DNA of 64,000 bases from Pseudomonas sp. FP198 (GCF_030687895.1 NZ_CP117452.1:568501-632500); one strand, 5' to 3'. Shown: positions 20,595 through 33,205, counted from the first letter of the stretch. Numbers and translations are program-made. Notes: a model not told the origin generated them from the letters alone.

Positions 20595-22517
20595 CTATTG
20601 TGATTTACGGACCCGCAGGTACCACTCGGAAAGCAGGCGCACCTGTTTGTCGGTGTAGCCACGTTCGACCATGCGTGTAACGAAGTCGTTGTGTTTTTGC
20701 TGGTCCTCCTTGCTGGCCTTGGCATTGAAGCTGATGACTGGCAGCAGGTCTTCGGTGTTGGAGAACATTTTTTTCTCGATAACCACCCGCAGCTTCTCGT
20801 AGCTGAGCCAGGTCGGGTTCTTGCCGTTGTTGTTGGCCCGGGCGCGCAGCACGAAGTTGACGATTTCGTTGCGGAAATCCTTCGGATTGCTGATGCCCGC
20901 CGGTTTCTCGATTTTTTCCAGTTCCTCGTTCAGTGCCACGCGATTGAGGATTTCGCCGGTTTCCGGGTCCCGGTATTCCTGGTCCTGGATCCAGAAATCC
21001 GCGTACAGCACATAACGATCGAAGATGTTCTGACCGTACTCGCTGTAGGACTCCAGGTAGGCCGTCTGGATCTCCTTGCCGATGAACTCGATATAACGTG
21101 GGGCCAGGTATTCCTTGAGGAAACGCAGGTACCGCTCACGGGTTTCAGCCTGGAACTGCTCCTGCTCGATCTGCTGTTCAAGTACATAAAGCAGATGGAC
21201 CGGGTTGGCGGCAATTTCGTGAGGGTCGAAGTTGAAGACCTTGGACAGGATCTTGAATGCGAAACGCGTGGAAAGACCATTCATGCCTTCGTCCACGCCC
21301 GCGTTGTCGCGGTATTCCTGGATCGACTTGGCCTTCGGATCGGTGTCCTTGAGGTTTTCACCGTCGTAGACGCGCATTTTCGAATAGATGTTGGAGTTTT
21401 CCGGCTCCTTGAGGCGCGACAGTACGGTGAACTGGGCCAGCATCTTCAGCGTATCGGGGGCGCAATGGGCCTTGGACAGCGAACTGTTGAACAACAGCTT
21501 GTCGTAGATTTTTATCTCATCGGTCACCCGCAGGCAGTACGGCACCTTGACGATGTAGATCCGGTCGATGAAGGCTTCGTTGTTCTTGTTGTTGCGGAAG
21601 GTATGCCATTCCGACTCGTTGGAGTGGGCCAGCAGGATGCCGCTGAACGGAATCGCCCCCAGCCCTTCGGTGCTGTTGTAGTTGCCTTCCTGGGTGGCAG
21701 TCAGGAGTGGGTGCAGCACCTTGATGGGTGCCTTGAACATCTCGACGAATTCCATCAGGCCCTGGTTGGCCCGGCACAGCGCGCCCGAATAGCTATAGGC
21801 GTCGGCGTCGTTCTGAGGGAATTCCTCCAGTTTGCGAATATCGACCTTACCTACCAGGGCAGAGATATCCTGGTTGTTTTCATCCCCGGGCTCGGTCTTG
21901 GCCACGGCGATCTGGTTAAGGATCGAGGGGTAGAGCTTGACCACCCGGAACTGGCTGATGTCGCCGCCGAACTCGGCCAGGCGCTTGGTAGCCCATGGCG
22001 ACATGATGGTATTGAGATAGCGCCGGGGAATACCAAAGTCTTCCTCGAGAATCGCGCCGTCTTCGGTAGCGTTGAACAGCCCCAGTGGGGACTCGAACAC
22101 CGGCGAACCCTTTATGGCATAGAAGGGCACTTTCTCGATCAGTTGCTTGAGCTTCTCGGCCAGGGACGATTTACCGCCACCGACAGGGCCGAGCAGATAG
22201 AGGATTTGTTTTTTCTCCTCCAGGCCTTGGGCGGCGTGGCGGAAATAGGAAACGATCTGTTCGATGCATTCTTCCATCCCGTGGAAGTCCGCAAAGGCCG
22301 GATAGCGGCGAATCACCTTGTTGGAAAAGATCCGCGAGAGCCTCGAGTTGGTCGAGGTATCCAGCAGTTCCGGTTCTCCGATTGCCAGCAACAGACGCTC
22401 CGCGGCCGATGCGTAGGCACTGCGGTCCTGCTTGCAGAGTTCGAGGTATTCCTGCAGCGAGTACTCCTCCTGCCGCGTGGACTCGAAACGTTGCTGGAAG
22501 TGGCTAAAAATACTCAT
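20595..22517 (-). CDS. prkA: PrkA family serine protein kinase (YeaG-like)
   Basis: This is an AAA-like P-loop protein of 640 residues with a PrkA C-terminal kinase region. Walker A GPVGGGKSS is at residues 110-118. The N-terminus (YSLQEYLELCKQDRSAYASAAERLL) and AHSNESEWHTFRNN are conserved in the family. PrkA/YeaG acts in stress and starvation responses with the proteins of the two genes that follow. It heads the operon; the 300 bp upstream holds only hairpins and presumably the promoter. Confidence 0.96.
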   Translation of the reverse strand: MSIFSHFQQRFESTRQEEYSLQEYLELCKQDRSAYASAAERLLLAIGEPELLDTSTNSRLSRIFSNKVIRRYPAFADFHGMEECIEQIVSYFRHAAQGLEEKKQILYLLGPVGGGKSSLAEKLKQLIEKVPFYAIKGSPVFESPLGLFNATEDGAILEEDFGIPRRYLNTIMSPWATKRLAEFGGDISQFRVVKLYPSILNQIAVAKTEPGDENNQDISALVGKVDIRKLEEFPQNDADAYSYSGALCRANQGLMEFVEMFKAPIKVLHPLLTATQEGNYNSTEGLGAIPFSGILLAHSNESEWHTFRNNKNNEAFIDRIYIVKVPYCLRVTDEIKIYDKLLFNSSLSKAHCAPDTLKMLAQFTVLSRLKEPENSNIYSKMRVYDGENLKDTDPKAKSIQEYRDNAGVDEGMNGLSTRFAFKILSKVFNFDPHEIAANPVHLLYVLEQQIEQEQFQAETRERYLRFLKEYLAPRYIEFIGKEIQTAYLESYSEYGQNIFDRYVLYADFWIQDQEYRDPETGEILNRVALNEELEKIEKPAGISNPKDFRNEIVNFVLRARANNNGKNPTWLSYEKLRVVIEKKMFSNTEDLLPVISFNAKASKEDQQKHNDFVTRMVERGYTDKQVRLLSEWYLRVRKSQ

Positions 22518-22750
22518 GACGTCACCTCGCTCGATACGTGGAGCCGGTGTCGGATCAATCAGTCGATGCTGGACAGCCGCTGGGAACCCAGTTGCCGTTT
22601 ACCCCCCAGAATGCTTTCAAGAACACTGGCTCCTGAAAGCTGACTCCCGATGACCCGCGCGCCGGTGTACCGGCTCTCCCCTGTTTTGGATGGCCTGAGG
22701 CTAAGGATAGTTCGGAATCCGAGAGGTAAAGGTGGAATACGTAATTAGTT
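22518..22750. other. prkA upstream region
   Basis: No gene is visible. It separates prkA from the 3' end of the lptD-glpE operon on the same strand, so the prkA promoter must lie here. I found no clear sigma-70, sigma-54 or sigma-S hexamers that I would defend. Confidence 0.4.
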
Positions 22751-22803
22751 ATGGCAGACCGTTCGTCTGCCATCGCCCAAGCCCGCGGTTCTCGTGGGCT
22801 TGG
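22751..22803 (-). terminator. Tandem hairpins ending the lptD-glpE operon
   Basis: Two stems stand side by side: ATGGCAGAC/GTCTGCCAT (22751-22773, loop 5) and CCAAGCCCGC/GTGGGCTTGG (22777-22803, loop 7, one G-T pair). They begin 13 nt past the glpE stop on the minus strand. There is no strong U-run, so termination may be partial or Rho-assisted. Confidence 0.55.
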
Positions 22804-22816
22804 CTGTCATAAAAAA

Positions 22817-23146
22817 TTATTCAGCGGTGCCTTGCGCTGTTTCGTCAGGATAAGTCGTGCGCCACAGCTCAAAACCGCCGTCCAGGCTGTAGACATCGGT
22901 GAAGCCCTGGCTGATCAGATAGGCGGCAGCGCTTTGGCTGGAGTTGCCGTGATAGCAGACCACGACGGTAGGCGCATCAAAGTCGGCGGCTTGGATAAAG
23001 GCATGAAGGGACTGGTTGTCCAGATGCTTGGAACCCTTGACATGCAAAGCCGCAAAGGTGGCTGGGTCGCGCACATCGACGACGACGGCACCCTGTTCAC
23101 GCAGGGCCTGGGCTTGTTCGGGAGAGATGCGTTTGAATTCGGTCAT
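22817..23146 (-). CDS. glpE: Thiosulfate sulfurtransferase GlpE (single-domain rhodanese)
   Basis: GlpE transfers sulfane sulfur from thiosulfate to cyanide or thiol acceptors. The ATG at 23146, with AGGAG just upstream, gives 109 residues. The active-site loop CYHGNSS starts at catalytic C64, and [11 protein letters not shown] is the CH2A-type structural motif. It is the last gene of the lptD operon, 32 bp after apaH. Its link to the rest of the operon is not obvious; the same order occurs in other Pseudomonas. Confidence 0.93.
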   Translation of the reverse strand: MTEFKRISPEQAQALREQGAVVVDVRDPATFAALHVKGSKHLDNQSLHAFIQAADFDAPTVVVCYHGNSSQSAAAYLISQGFTDVYSLDGGFELWRTTYPDETAQGTAE

Positions 23147-23178
23147 ACGGGACTCCTGTGGCCTGAGAGCAAAGCCGA

Positions 23179-24054
23179 TCAAATGGCAGTGCCGGCCGGC
23201 AATGATGCAGTGGTCGGTTGATGGGGTCTGGCATGCCCCTTCTCGTCGCAATCGCAGCGCAGCAACTCGCCGCTGTCGACGTTCATCAGTGTCAGCGCGC
23301 TGCCCCAGACACAGCCGGTATCGAGGGCAAAGACCCCTGGCTCGTCGCTTTGGCCTTCAAGCGCGGCCCAATGGCCGAAGATGATCTTCAGGTTACGGGT
23401 CTTGCGCTCCTTGTGCTTGAACCAGGGCGCATAGCCGGGTGGAGCGGTCTCGATGCCTTCCTTGCCCTTGAGATCAAGCTTGCCATCACGGGTGCAGAAG
23501 CGCATCCGGGTGAAATAATTGGTAATGACCCTGAGGCGGGCAGCGCCGGTGAGGTCGTTGTCCCACTTCACCGGTTCGTTGCCGTACATGCCATCCAGGT
23601 ACGGGCCGAACAGGTTGTCATCGCGCAACGCCTGCTCCACTTCGCCTGCACACTTGAGCGCCTTGCGCAAAGACCATTGGGGCGGAATGCCGGCATGGAC
23701 CAGCGCCATATTGCGCGCCTCGTCGTAGTGCATGAGCTTCTGCTGGCGTAGCCATTCGAGCAGCTCGACGCAATCAGGCGCGTCGAGAATTTCCTTCAGG
23801 GTATCGGACTTCTTCAGGCGCTCGATGTTCTGCCAGGCCGCCAGCAGGTGCAGGTCATGGTTACCCAGCACGCAAACCAGCGAATCGCGGATGCCGTAAA
23901 GGAAACGCAAGGTCTCAAGCGATTGCGGCCCCCGGTTGACCAGGTCGCCCACCAGCCACAGGGTGTCTTCACGTGGGTCGAAGGCGATCCGCTCCAGCAG
24001 GCACTTGAGCGGGTCGAGGCAGCCTTGCAGGTCGCCGACCGCATACGTGGCCAT
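23179..24054 (-). CDS. apaH: Diadenosine tetraphosphatase ApaH (symmetrical)
   Basis: ApaH hydrolyses Ap4A to two ADP and also removes Np4 caps from RNA. The 291-residue metallophosphoesterase shows the ordered metal motifs [14 protein letters not shown] and GNHDLHLLA. The start overlaps the apaG stop by one base (TGATG), giving translational coupling. Confidence 0.98.
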   Translation of the reverse strand: MATYAVGDLQGCLDPLKCLLERIAFDPREDTLWLVGDLVNRGPQSLETLRFLYGIRDSLVCVLGNHDLHLLAAWQNIERLKKSDTLKEILDAPDCVELLEWLRQQKLMHYDEARNMALVHAGIPPQWSLRKALKCAGEVEQALRDDNLFGPYLDGMYGNEPVKWDNDLTGAARLRVITNYFTRMRFCTRDGKLDLKGKEGIETAPPGYAPWFKHKERKTRNLKIIFGHWAALEGQSDEPGVFALDTGCVWGSALTLMNVDSGELLRCDCDEKGHARPHQPTTASLPAGTAI

Positions 24055-24434
24055 CAGTGCAACGCTCCTGGCACCGCCAGGCGAAAGGGCTTGATGACCG
24101 CGTCGAAGCGTTTGCCGTCCTCGGCGAGCATCTGGTAGGTGCCCTGCATGGTGCCGACTTTGGTCGTCATCACGGTGCCGCTGCTGTAGCTGTGGCTTTG
24201 GCCTGCGTCGATCAACGGTTGCTGACCGACCACACCCTCGCCACGGACTTCTTCGACGTGTCCGTCGCCGTCGGTGATGATCCAGTGCCGTGACAGCAGT
24301 CGGGCTGGCAACGAGCCGTTGTTGCGCACAGTGATGGTGTAGGCAAAGGCGAAGCGGTTGTGCTCGGGTTGCGACTGTTCAGCGAGAAAGCGGGTGGCGA
24401 CGCTGACGTCGACCTGGTAACGGGGATCGGACAT
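24054..24434 (-). CDS. apaG: ApaG/CorD family protein
   Basis: This is a 126-residue single fibronectin-III-like domain protein, with [11 protein letters not shown] and [18 protein letters not shown] typical of ApaG. It is linked to Co2+/Mg2+ tolerance phenotypes, but its molecular role is not settled. It is coupled to apaH and lies 109 bp after rsmA. Confidence 0.95.
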   Translation of the reverse strand: MSDPRYQVDVSVATRFLAEQSQPEHNRFAFAYTITVRNNGSLPARLLSRHWIITDGDGHVEEVRGEGVVGQQPLIDAGQSHSYSSGTVMTTKVGTMQGTYQMLAEDGKRFDAVIKPFRLAVPGALH

Positions 24435-24543
24435 GCAAAAGGGCCTTGGAAGCGGGACGCGGGCGTAACTGAGGGAATCAGTCTAGGCCAAGTATCGGGT
24501 AGTAGACCAGACTGGCGTACTGCCCGATAGCGACCATTGAACG

Positions 24544-25362
24544 TCAGATGGCGTCGGTATTTGGCGCGACCTGTTCGCTGAGCTTGTCGGCCAGGCGGAC
24601 GAAGGCTGCGAGGTCCAATTGCTCCGGACGCAGGCTGCCATCGACGCCGGCGGCTTCGATTTCGGCGCTGCTGAGCAATAGTTTCAGGGTGTTGCGCAGG
24701 GTTTTACGGCGCTGGTTGAACGCTTCGCGTACCAGACGCTCCAGCAGGCGATGGTCCTTGGCGGGATGCGGCAGGACCGCATGGGGCACAAGCCGGACGA
24801 TGGCGGAGTCGACTTTCGGCGGCGGGTTGAACGCACCGGGGCCTACGTTGAACAGGTGATCAACCCGGCAATGATACTGGACCATGATCGACAAACGACC
24901 CCAGTCACCCCCGCCAGGCCCGGCGGCGAGACGCTCGACCACTTCTTTTTGCAGCATGAAGTGCATGTCGCGGATCAGGCTGGCATTGTTCAGCAGGTGG
25001 AAAATCAGCGGCGTCGAGATGTTGTACGGCAGGTTGCCCACGACTCGAAGGCTGCCCGGCGCGGCATTCAGGCTGTTGAAGTCGAATTTCAGCGCATCGC
25101 CCTGATGCAGGTTGAAATTGCTCTTGCCGGCGAACTGCTGGTTGAGAATCGGTACCAGGTCTTTGTCCAGCTCCACCACGTCCAGTTGCGCGCCGCTGCC
25201 AAGCAACCCTTCGGTGAGTGCGCCCTGGCCCGGCCCGATCTCGAGCACACGGTCATCAGGCTTGGCATTGATGGAGCGCAGGATGCGGTCGATAACGCCA
25301 GCGTCATGCAGGAAGTTCTGGCCGAAGCGCTTGCGCGCGCGGTGTTGGTATTGCTCGGTCAT
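24544..25362 (-). CDS. rsmA: 16S rRNA dimethyladenosine transferase RsmA (KsgA)
   Basis: The enzyme dimethylates A1518 and A1519 of 16S rRNA late in 30S assembly. The 272-residue protein has the [10 protein letters not shown] entry motif, SAM motif [15 protein letters not shown] and catalytic NLPY at 110-113. Its start overlaps the pdxA stop by 4 bp (ATGA). This rsmA is unrelated to the CsrA-family regulator with the same name in Pseudomonas. Confidence 0.98.
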   Translation of the reverse strand: MTEQYQHRARKRFGQNFLHDAGVIDRILRSINAKPDDRVLEIGPGQGALTEGLLGSGAQLDVVELDKDLVPILNQQFAGKSNFNLHQGDALKFDFNSLNAAPGSLRVVGNLPYNISTPLIFHLLNNASLIRDMHFMLQKEVVERLAAGPGGGDWGRLSIMVQYHCRVDHLFNVGPGAFNPPPKVDSAIVRLVPHAVLPHPAKDHRLLERLVREAFNQRRKTLRNTLKLLLSSAEIEAAGVDGSLRPEQLDLAAFVRLADKLSEQVAPNTDAI

Positions 25363-26348
25363 AAATGGGTCTCGGCCATCTGGTAGGCGGTTTCCAGCGC
25401 GACTTGCAGGCTCCCGGTGTCGATCCTGCCGCTGCCGGCCAAATCCAGGGCGGTGCCGTGATCCACGGATGTGCGGATGATCGGCAGGCCCAGGGTCACG
25501 TTGACCGCCGCACCGAAACCTTTGTATTTCAGCACGGGCAGGCCCTGGTCGTGGTACATCGCCAGCACCGCGTCGCAGTGCTCCAGATATTTGGGGGTAA
25601 ACAGAGTGTCGGCAGGCAGCGGGCCACGCAGGTCCATGCCCTCGCTGCGCAAGCGCTCCAGTGTGGGTTCGATGATGTCGATTTCTTCATGGCCCAGATG
25701 CCCGCCTTCGCCGGCATGCGGATTCAGCCCGCACACCAGGATGCGGGGCCGGGCGATGCCGAATTTTTCCTGGAGGTCGGCGTGCAATATCCGCGTAACG
25801 CGTTCGAGGCGTTCCGGGGTAATGGCGTCGGCAATGTCTCGCAGGGGCAGGTGAGTGGTGACTAGTGCCACGCGCAGGCCTCGGGTGGCGAGCATCATCA
25901 CCACTTGCTGGGTATGGGTCAGGTCGGCCAGGAATTCGGTGTGTCCGGAAAAATGGATGCCGGATTCATTGATCACGCCCTTGTGTACTGGCGCCGTGAT
26001 CATGCCGGCGAAAGCTCCGTCCAGGCAGCCTTGGCCGGCGCGGGTCAGGGTCTGCAGCACGAATGCTGCGTTGGCCTTGTCCAGTTGGCCTGCGGTGACA
26101 GGTGCGCCCAGCGGTGTATCCCATACGTACAGGCTACCGGCGGGAGCGGGGGCATCCGGCCAGGCGTCCGGCGTCACCGGCAACAGGTCGACGGCCACCC
26201 CCAACTGCGCGGCCCGCTCAAGGAGCAGGTCGCGGCTGGTGATGGCGATCAGAGGGTGTGGTTGGACTTGCGAGGCGAGCAGCAGGCACAGGTCGGGACC
26301 GATGCCGGCAGGCTCGCCGGGAGTCAGCGCGAAACGCTTGGGTTTCAC
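25359..26348 (-). CDS. pdxA: 4-hydroxythreonine-4-phosphate dehydrogenase PdxA
   Basis: PdxA oxidises 4-phosphohydroxy-threonine in pyridoxal 5'-phosphate synthesis. The 329-residue protein begins [19 protein letters not shown] and has metal-binding His regions in [10 protein letters not shown] and [13 protein letters not shown]. It starts with GTG at 26348, which overlaps the surA stop (GTGA). It is coupled on both sides. Confidence 0.98.
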   Translation of the reverse strand: MKPKRFALTPGEPAGIGPDLCLLLASQVQPHPLIAITSRDLLLERAAQLGVAVDLLPVTPDAWPDAPAPAGSLYVWDTPLGAPVTAGQLDKANAAFVLQTLTRAGQGCLDGAFAGMITAPVHKGVINESGIHFSGHTEFLADLTHTQQVVMMLATRGLRVALVTTHLPLRDIADAITPERLERVTRILHADLQEKFGIARPRILVCGLNPHAGEGGHLGHEEIDIIEPTLERLRSEGMDLRGPLPADTLFTPKYLEHCDAVLAMYHDQGLPVLKYKGFGAAVNVTLGLPIIRTSVDHGTALDLAGSGRIDTGSLQVALETAYQMAETHL

Positions 26349-27667
26349 TGCGCTGCCTGGTCTGCACCAGGGAGTTTGATCTCGACGTAGGCTTCGTCGC
26401 GAATCTGGCGCAGCCAGGTTTGCAACTCTTCGTCGTACTTGCGGTTACGCAATACCGTCAGCGCCTGTTGTTCGCGCGCCTGGGTGGTGCTGTCGGTGGC
26501 GCGACGGCCAAGGACTTCCAGGACATGCCAGCCATAAGGGCTCTTGAACGGCTTCGACAGCTGGCCTTGTGGTGTTTCGGCCATGACCTGGCGAAACTCG
26601 GGAACCAGCGCGTTCGGGTCGACCCAGTTCAGGTCGCCGCCGTTCAGGGCCGAACCCGGGTCTTCCGAGAAGCTCTTCGCCAGCTCGGCGAAGTCTTCGC
26701 CGGAGGTGATGCGTTCGTACAGTTTCTCGGCCAGACGCTTGGTCTCGGCTTCGCTGCGGATCTCGCTTGGCTTGATCAGGATATGACGAACATGTACTTC
26801 GTCACGCACCTGGGTACCGCCACCGCGTTTTTCCAGCAGCTTCAGGATAATGAAGCCGCCCGGCGTGCGGGCTGGCTGGGTGATGTCGCCGACGGCCATG
26901 GTGCTCAGCTCGCGATCGAACGGAGGCGGCAGTTGGGCGGCCTTGCGCCAGCCCATGTCGCCGCCTTCCAGAGCGTTTTCACTGGCCGAACGGGCTACCG
27001 CCATCTGGCTGAAGTCAGCGCCTTGCTTGAGCTGCTGGTAAATGTCCATTGCCTGGCGATAAGCGCTCTGGATCGCTTCCGAATTGGCGCTTTCCGGCGT
27101 AGGAATCAGGATGTTTGCCAGGTGCAGTTCTTCCGAAAGCTGCATCTTGCCCAAGTCGGAGGCGAGGAAGTTCTTCACTTCCTGCTCGGAAACCTGGATG
27201 CGTTCGGCGACGCGGCGCTGACGCACACGGCTGATGACCATCTCGCGACGGATCTGGTCGCGGGCGTCGTCAAACGACAGGCCATCGCGCGCCAGGGCAG
27301 CGCGGAACTGGTCGACGGTCATGTTATTGCGCTGGGCAATGGTGCCGACGGCCTGGTTCAGTTCTTCATCGGTGATGCGGATGCCGGAACGCTCGCCAAT
27401 CTGCAACTGCAGGTTTTCGACGATCAGGCGCTCGAGCACCTGTTGGTCCAGCACACCCGGTGGCGGCAAGCCACCGCCACGCTTGGCGATGGTTTGCTGA
27501 ACTTCATGGACCCGCTGGTCCAGCTGGCTCTGCATGACTACGTCGTTGTCGACGATGGCCACGACCTTGTCGATGGACTGTACCGCGGCGTTCGCCGCGG
27601 TACCCAGGAACAGCGCGCCCAGCATCAGCGGGCGCAGACAATCAGAAAGCTTGGTCTTCACGTTCAC
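26345..27667 (-). CDS. surA: Periplasmic chaperone / peptidyl-prolyl isomerase SurA
   Basis: SurA carries unfolded outer-membrane proteins, including LptD, across the periplasm. The 440-residue protein has a signal peptide ending near ANAA, an N-terminal chaperone region ([21 protein letters not shown]) and two parvulin domains. These start near [13 protein letters not shown] and [12 protein letters not shown]. Initiation is at GTG 27667 or at the next in-frame GTG, 27661, both behind AAGG. The 5' end overlaps lptD by 26 bp, which keeps chaperone and client linked. Confidence 0.97.
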   Translation of the reverse strand: MNVKTKLSDCLRPLMLGALFLGTAANAAVQSIDKVVAIVDNDVVMQSQLDQRVHEVQQTIAKRGGGLPPPGVLDQQVLERLIVENLQLQIGERSGIRITDEELNQAVGTIAQRNNMTVDQFRAALARDGLSFDDARDQIRREMVISRVRQRRVAERIQVSEQEVKNFLASDLGKMQLSEELHLANILIPTPESANSEAIQSAYRQAMDIYQQLKQGADFSQMAVARSASENALEGGDMGWRKAAQLPPPFDRELSTMAVGDITQPARTPGGFIILKLLEKRGGGTQVRDEVHVRHILIKPSEIRSEAETKRLAEKLYERITSGEDFAELAKSFSEDPGSALNGGDLNWVDPNALVPEFRQVMAETPQGQLSKPFKSPYGWHVLEVLGRRATDSTTQAREQQALTVLRNRKYDEELQTWLRQIRDEAYVEIKLPGADQAAQ

Positions 27668-30440
27668 GATAACCTTGAATGCCTTTGTCGAGGAAGCTCT
27701 CTACCTTGGCGCCGGTGAGGCCGCCGAGTCCCTTCAGAACAATTTGGAGGAAGACGCCGTGGTCGCCTTTTTCGTTTTCCGGGGCGGCTTGACTGAATTC
27801 TTCATAGTCGACCCAGTAACGGTTGATCAGGCGCAGTTTCCAGCAGCAGTTGTCGTATTCGAAACCACCGAAGGCTTCCAGGGTACGGTTGCGGTTGTAG
27901 TCATACTGCCAGCGGCTGATCACGTTCCACTGCGGCACGATCGGCCAGATGACCGAGAAGTCGTGCTGTTTGATCTTGTAATAGTCCTTCACGTAGCCAG
28001 GAGTGCCCGGCGTACCGTAGTCGCCGCCGCCCACTTGCCAGCGACCGGTGGTTTCGTCGTAACGGACCAGGTCGTTGCGATAGCGATAACCGGCGTTGAT
28101 GACCTTGTTCGGGTTGTCTTCCGGCTGGTAGTGGAACATCGCACTGCCCGAACGCGGGCTGTGAGTGTCCGGGTCCCAGTTGTAGTCAGCCGTTGTGCGC
28201 CAGTCACGGTTCCAGCGGTATTCGTATTCCAGGGCGTAAGGCGAAACGCTTGAGTGCGCGTCTTCACGAGTCCTGGCGTCGATACCTGGCAGTTGAACTT
28301 CGCGGTCCTTGAAATAGAAGGCCTGGCCGACGCTGATGCGTTGGCGCTCGAAGCCGTCTTCCTGGATCCAGCGATTGGTCACGCCCAGCGACAGCTTGTT
28401 CTCGTCGCCGACACGGTCGGAACCGGAGAAGCGGTTGTCCCGGAACAGCGAGGCGTAGTTGAAGGTGCTTTCGCTGGTGTCGAAGACTGGAATGTCACTC
28501 TGATCTTTCTCTGGCACGTAGAGATAGAACAGGCGCGGCTCCAGGGTCTGGCGATAATTCTTGCCGAACCATTGGGTGTCGCGATCGAAGTACAGGCCGC
28601 TGTCAATGCTTGCGATAGGGACGCCACGGTTCTGGCTGCCACTGTAGGTACCGTTCAGGCGATCACCTTCAGCACCCTGGTTGGCGATGTCCTGTTTGCC
28701 CTGGCTATCCAGGTCAAGATCATATTGGGTGTACTGGTACTTGAGCGAGGGCTTGATGAAGCCATAGCTTGCATTCATCGGCAGGCTGACAACGGGGGCC
28801 AGATTTATCCGGTCGCCGGTCGCGCGGGCCAGGCCTCGGACGTTCTCATCCAGAAACAGCTCGGTATTACCGTTTTCATCCGTGTAGTTGCCGTTCCTCA
28901 GGTCCCGGTCAAACCGCACGAACTCAGTGTTATAGGCGAAATCCAGACCATACGGATGCTGTGGCAGAAAACCGTTGAAGGTGATTTGCGGCAAGCGGTC
29001 ATAAGGCGTGATGTTGGAAATCGTGGCCATCTGGAACGCCTGGACGTTCAGCCGAGCGGTGTAGGTATTGCCCCGGTAGCTGACCGCACCCTGCTGGTTC
29101 ACGAAGTTCCTGGATTCCACGCCAATCTGATCGGTCTGCAGGTCCTGGAAGTAATACGGATCGCTGATCTTGGTGTAGTCGACTTCCGTCAGTACACGTG
29201 AGTCCAGCCCACCCTTGTGCTGCCAGTTGTACATGTAGCGGGTCTTGCTGTAGTCGGTCTGCCTGGCGCGCTCGTCTTCTTCGTCGTTGAGGTACGCCGC
29301 GCCGAACTGGCCTTCGCTGGACTTGGTCAGGTAGCGGAATTCGCCTTCCATCAACAGGCCGCGCTTGCTCATGTAGCGTGGGTACAACGTGGCGTCGTAG
29401 TTCGGCGCCAGGTTGAAGTAGTACGGAGTGACCAGCAGAAAGCCGGTGTCGCTGCCGCTGCCGATGGTCGGCGGCAGGAAGCCGGACTGGCGACGGTCGT
29501 CGATCGGGAAGTAGATGTACGGCGTATACAGGACCGGGAAGTCCTTGACCCGCAGCGTCACGTTGGTAGCGGTGCCGAAGCCGGTGGCCGGGTTCAGGGT
29601 GATGTTGTTGCCCTTGAGCGTCCAGGCGTTGCTGCCCGGCTCGCACGTGGTGTACGTACCGTCCTTGAGGCGGATGATCGCGTTCTCTGCGCGCTTGGCG
29701 TACAGCGCGTTACCGCGGATGCGCGATTTGTGCATCACATATTCGGCGTTGTCGACCTTGGCTTCACCGGTGTCCAGCTGCACATCGGCGTGGTCACCGA
29801 CAATCAGCGCACCGTTGTCGCGGACTCGCACGTTGCCGCTCAGCTCGCCGCGGTTCTCGGCCTGGTACAGGCTGGCCTCGTCGGCCTCGACCTGCATGCT
29901 GCCCTGGCGCATGACCACGTCACCGGCCAGGGTCGCCACTTGCTGTTCCTGCTCGTAGCGTGAAGCCTTGGCGCCGAGGAACGTCGGAGCGTCACTCTTG
30001 GCGGTCTTGTCGTTCATGCCTGGGCGAGACGGCTCGATGTACGCGCCCGCGCAGTACGGGCCGGTTTCAGCCAGTTGCGCAGGCGTGAGGTTCTCGCGCG
30101 GAACCCAGTCCAGGTGACTGTAGTCTGCACTGCGCGACTTCAGGCCGCGGCCCTTGGATTCGGTAACGAGCATCGGCTTGTCGCCGGCTACCTCGCCCGA
30201 ATCGCTGTCGGCCGGGGCGCTGCCGCTGTCGGCAACCGCACTGCCTTCATGCACCGGGCGCGGCGGCAATGCAGCGGCCGGCGATTTGGGTGAACAGTCC
30301 CAGGCACCCGAAGCGGAGACGGAACAGTCATACTGCTGCGCCGCGACGACGAATGAAGAGGCCAGGGGTTGCAGAGCCAGCAGACTGCCGGTGACCAGCA
30401 ACGGAAATTTTTTACGAAACGCGGGGGATTTCAATGCCAT
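27642..30440 (-). CDS. lptD: LPS-assembly outer-membrane protein LptD
   Basis: LptD forms the outer-membrane translocon that, with LptE, inserts lipopolysaccharide into the outer leaflet. The ATG at 30440 gives 932 residues starting [20 protein letters not shown], a signal peptide cleaved near VVAAQQ. A Pseudomonas-type N-terminal extension rich in Ala, Pro and Ser follows. An OstA beta-jellyroll comes next ([20 protein letters not shown]), then a large C-terminal barrel. The longer frame to 30827 runs through the divergent amgK gene and is rejected. It is the first gene of a seven-gene operon. Confidence 0.97.
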   Translation of the reverse strand: MALKSPAFRKKFPLLVTGSLLALQPLASSFVVAAQQYDCSVSASGAWDCSPKSPAAALPPRPVHEGSAVADSGSAPADSDSGEVAGDKPMLVTESKGRGLKSRSADYSHLDWVPRENLTPAQLAETGPYCAGAYIEPSRPGMNDKTAKSDAPTFLGAKASRYEQEQQVATLAGDVVMRQGSMQVEADEASLYQAENRGELSGNVRVRDNGALIVGDHADVQLDTGEAKVDNAEYVMHKSRIRGNALYAKRAENAIIRLKDGTYTTCEPGSNAWTLKGNNITLNPATGFGTATNVTLRVKDFPVLYTPYIYFPIDDRRQSGFLPPTIGSGSDTGFLLVTPYYFNLAPNYDATLYPRYMSKRGLLMEGEFRYLTKSSEGQFGAAYLNDEEDERARQTDYSKTRYMYNWQHKGGLDSRVLTEVDYTKISDPYYFQDLQTDQIGVESRNFVNQQGAVSYRGNTYTARLNVQAFQMATISNITPYDRLPQITFNGFLPQHPYGLDFAYNTEFVRFDRDLRNGNYTDENGNTELFLDENVRGLARATGDRINLAPVVSLPMNASYGFIKPSLKYQYTQYDLDLDSQGKQDIANQGAEGDRLNGTYSGSQNRGVPIASIDSGLYFDRDTQWFGKNYRQTLEPRLFYLYVPEKDQSDIPVFDTSESTFNYASLFRDNRFSGSDRVGDENKLSLGVTNRWIQEDGFERQRISVGQAFYFKDREVQLPGIDARTREDAHSSVSPYALEYEYRWNRDWRTTADYNWDPDTHSPRSGSAMFHYQPEDNPNKVINAGYRYRNDLVRYDETTGRWQVGGGDYGTPGTPGYVKDYYKIKQHDFSVIWPIVPQWNVISRWQYDYNRNRTLEAFGGFEYDNCCWKLRLINRYWVDYEEFSQAAPENEKGDHGVFLQIVLKGLGGLTGAKVESFLDKGIQGYREREDQAF

Positions 30441-30519
30441 CTTATTAGTCCGGGCTTCCTGCGTGCCATCTGCCCGCGGTGTGGGCCGCACGCCTCTCGA
30501 TGGTCTGAAAAAGATGCTG

Positions 30520-30557
30520 GATAATAAAGCATGACCCGCTTGACGGCTAGCGCCGTC
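30520..30557 (+). promoter_or_regulatory. Candidate amgK promoter -10 and 5'-UTR hairpin
   Basis: In the 130-bp divergent gap between lptD and amgK, GATAAT (30520-30525) resembles a -10 hexamer for amgK. A perfect stem GACGGC/GCCGTC (30542-30557, loop TAGC) then lies just before the GAGAC Shine-Dalgarno. The stem could limit translation initiation. The -35 is weak and no sigma-E motif for lptD was found. Confidence 0.3.
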
Positions 30558-30570
30558 GGAGACCCTTGCA

Positions 30571-32264
<1,694 letters not shown>

Positions 32265-32265
32265 T

Positions 32266-33033
32266 ATGTGGTGGCCAGGGACTCTTATTGGAGCGGGGGC
32301 GGGCTTTGCCATTGCCAGCATCCCGGGGGCCATGCTTGGTGCATTGTTGGGGCAGGCGCTGGATCGGCGCCTGAACCTGCACGACTGGGCCCAGGTGCGT
32401 GAGCGCCTGGGTGGGCGTCCGGCGTTGCGCAACGATGAACTGTTGTTCGTATTGCTCGGACGCCTGGCGAAGATCGACGGGCGCGTGGTTGATGGTCACA
32501 TCCAGCAGGCGCGTCTGGAGATGCGCGCGCTGGACCTGAGCGAACCGGCGCAACGTCGGGCTATCGCGGCCTTCAATCGGGGCAAATCGGGAAACGACCG
32601 GCTGCGTGGTTATCTGCGTCGCCTGAGCGCCCAGCCGCATGCGGCTGAAGGCGTGCTTCGGGCCTGCTGGCGGATGGTCTGGGCCGACGGCCGTGCCGGT
32701 GTAGCCGAACGTGAGTTGCTCGCCCAGTGGGGCAAGTGGCTGGGGTGGACGCCGCAACAGGTCCAGGCCTTGGCGATGGACTACGAGCCGCAGAAACCGG
32801 GGCTGCCCAGCAGTGGCTTGACGTATCAGGAGGCGTTGCGGCTCTTGGGGGTTTCGGCCAACAGCGAACCGTCGCAAATCAAGCGGGCTTATCGCCGCCT
32901 GATCAGCCGTCATCACCCGGACAAGATCGCCGGTAGCGGAGCGACAGCCTTGCAGGTACGCGAAGCGACCGACAAGACCCGCGAGCTGCACAACGCCTAT
33001 CGAGTGATTCGCGAGCGCAGGGATTTTCGCTAG
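32266..33033 (+). CDS. djlA: DjlA-like co-chaperone (TerB-type domain plus C-terminal J domain)
   Basis: The 255-residue protein has a Gly/Ala-rich N-terminal membrane segment (ATG at 32266; LIGAGAGFAIASIPGAMLGA). A TerB-like helical domain follows (about 60-170). The C-terminal J domain (about 186-255) carries the essential HPD in RRLISRHHPDKIAG. It should stimulate DnaK at the cytoplasmic face of the inner membrane. It is tightly linked to amgK-murU, but a functional link is not evident. Confidence 0.92.
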   Translation: MWWPGTLIGAGAGFAIASIPGAMLGALLGQALDRRLNLHDWAQVRERLGGRPALRNDELLFVLLGRLAKIDGRVVDGHIQQARLEMRALDLSEPAQRRAIAAFNRGKSGNDRLRGYLRRLSAQPHAAEGVLRACWRMVWADGRAGVAERELLAQWGKWLGWTPQQVQALAMDYEPQKPGLPSSGLTYQEALRLLGVSANSEPSQIKRAYRRLISRHHPDKIAGSGATALQVREATDKTRELHNAYRVIRERRDFR

Positions 33034-33055
33034 CTCACTTGATGGCAGCTGTCGT

Positions 33056-33182
33056 GGCGAGGGGATTTATCCCCGCTGGAGTGCGAAGCGCTCCCAAAAA
33101 CAATCTCGGGGGGCATGGCTAGCCCTAGCGTCGACAAGTTGTGGGGCCGCTGCGCAGCCCAGCGGGGATAAATCCCCTCGCC
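33056..33182. repeat. Second class of intergenic inverted repeat
   Basis: GGCGAGGGGATTTATCCCCGCTG (33056-33078) and its exact complement (33160-33182) face each other across 81 nt. This differs in sequence from the GTGGGAGCGAGC REP family. Each arm can also fold on itself (GGGGATTTATCCCC). It separates the convergent djlA-like and DUF3530 genes. Confidence 0.85.
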
Positions 33183-33205
33183 CCAGTACTGGTTCACTTG
33201 AGGTA

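Noticed and set aside
20691..22643. A 650-codon open frame on the plus strand opposite prkA
   Set aside because: It is an antisense shadow: prkA on the other strand has full family conservation, and GC-rich Pseudomonas genes commonly leave the opposite frame open.
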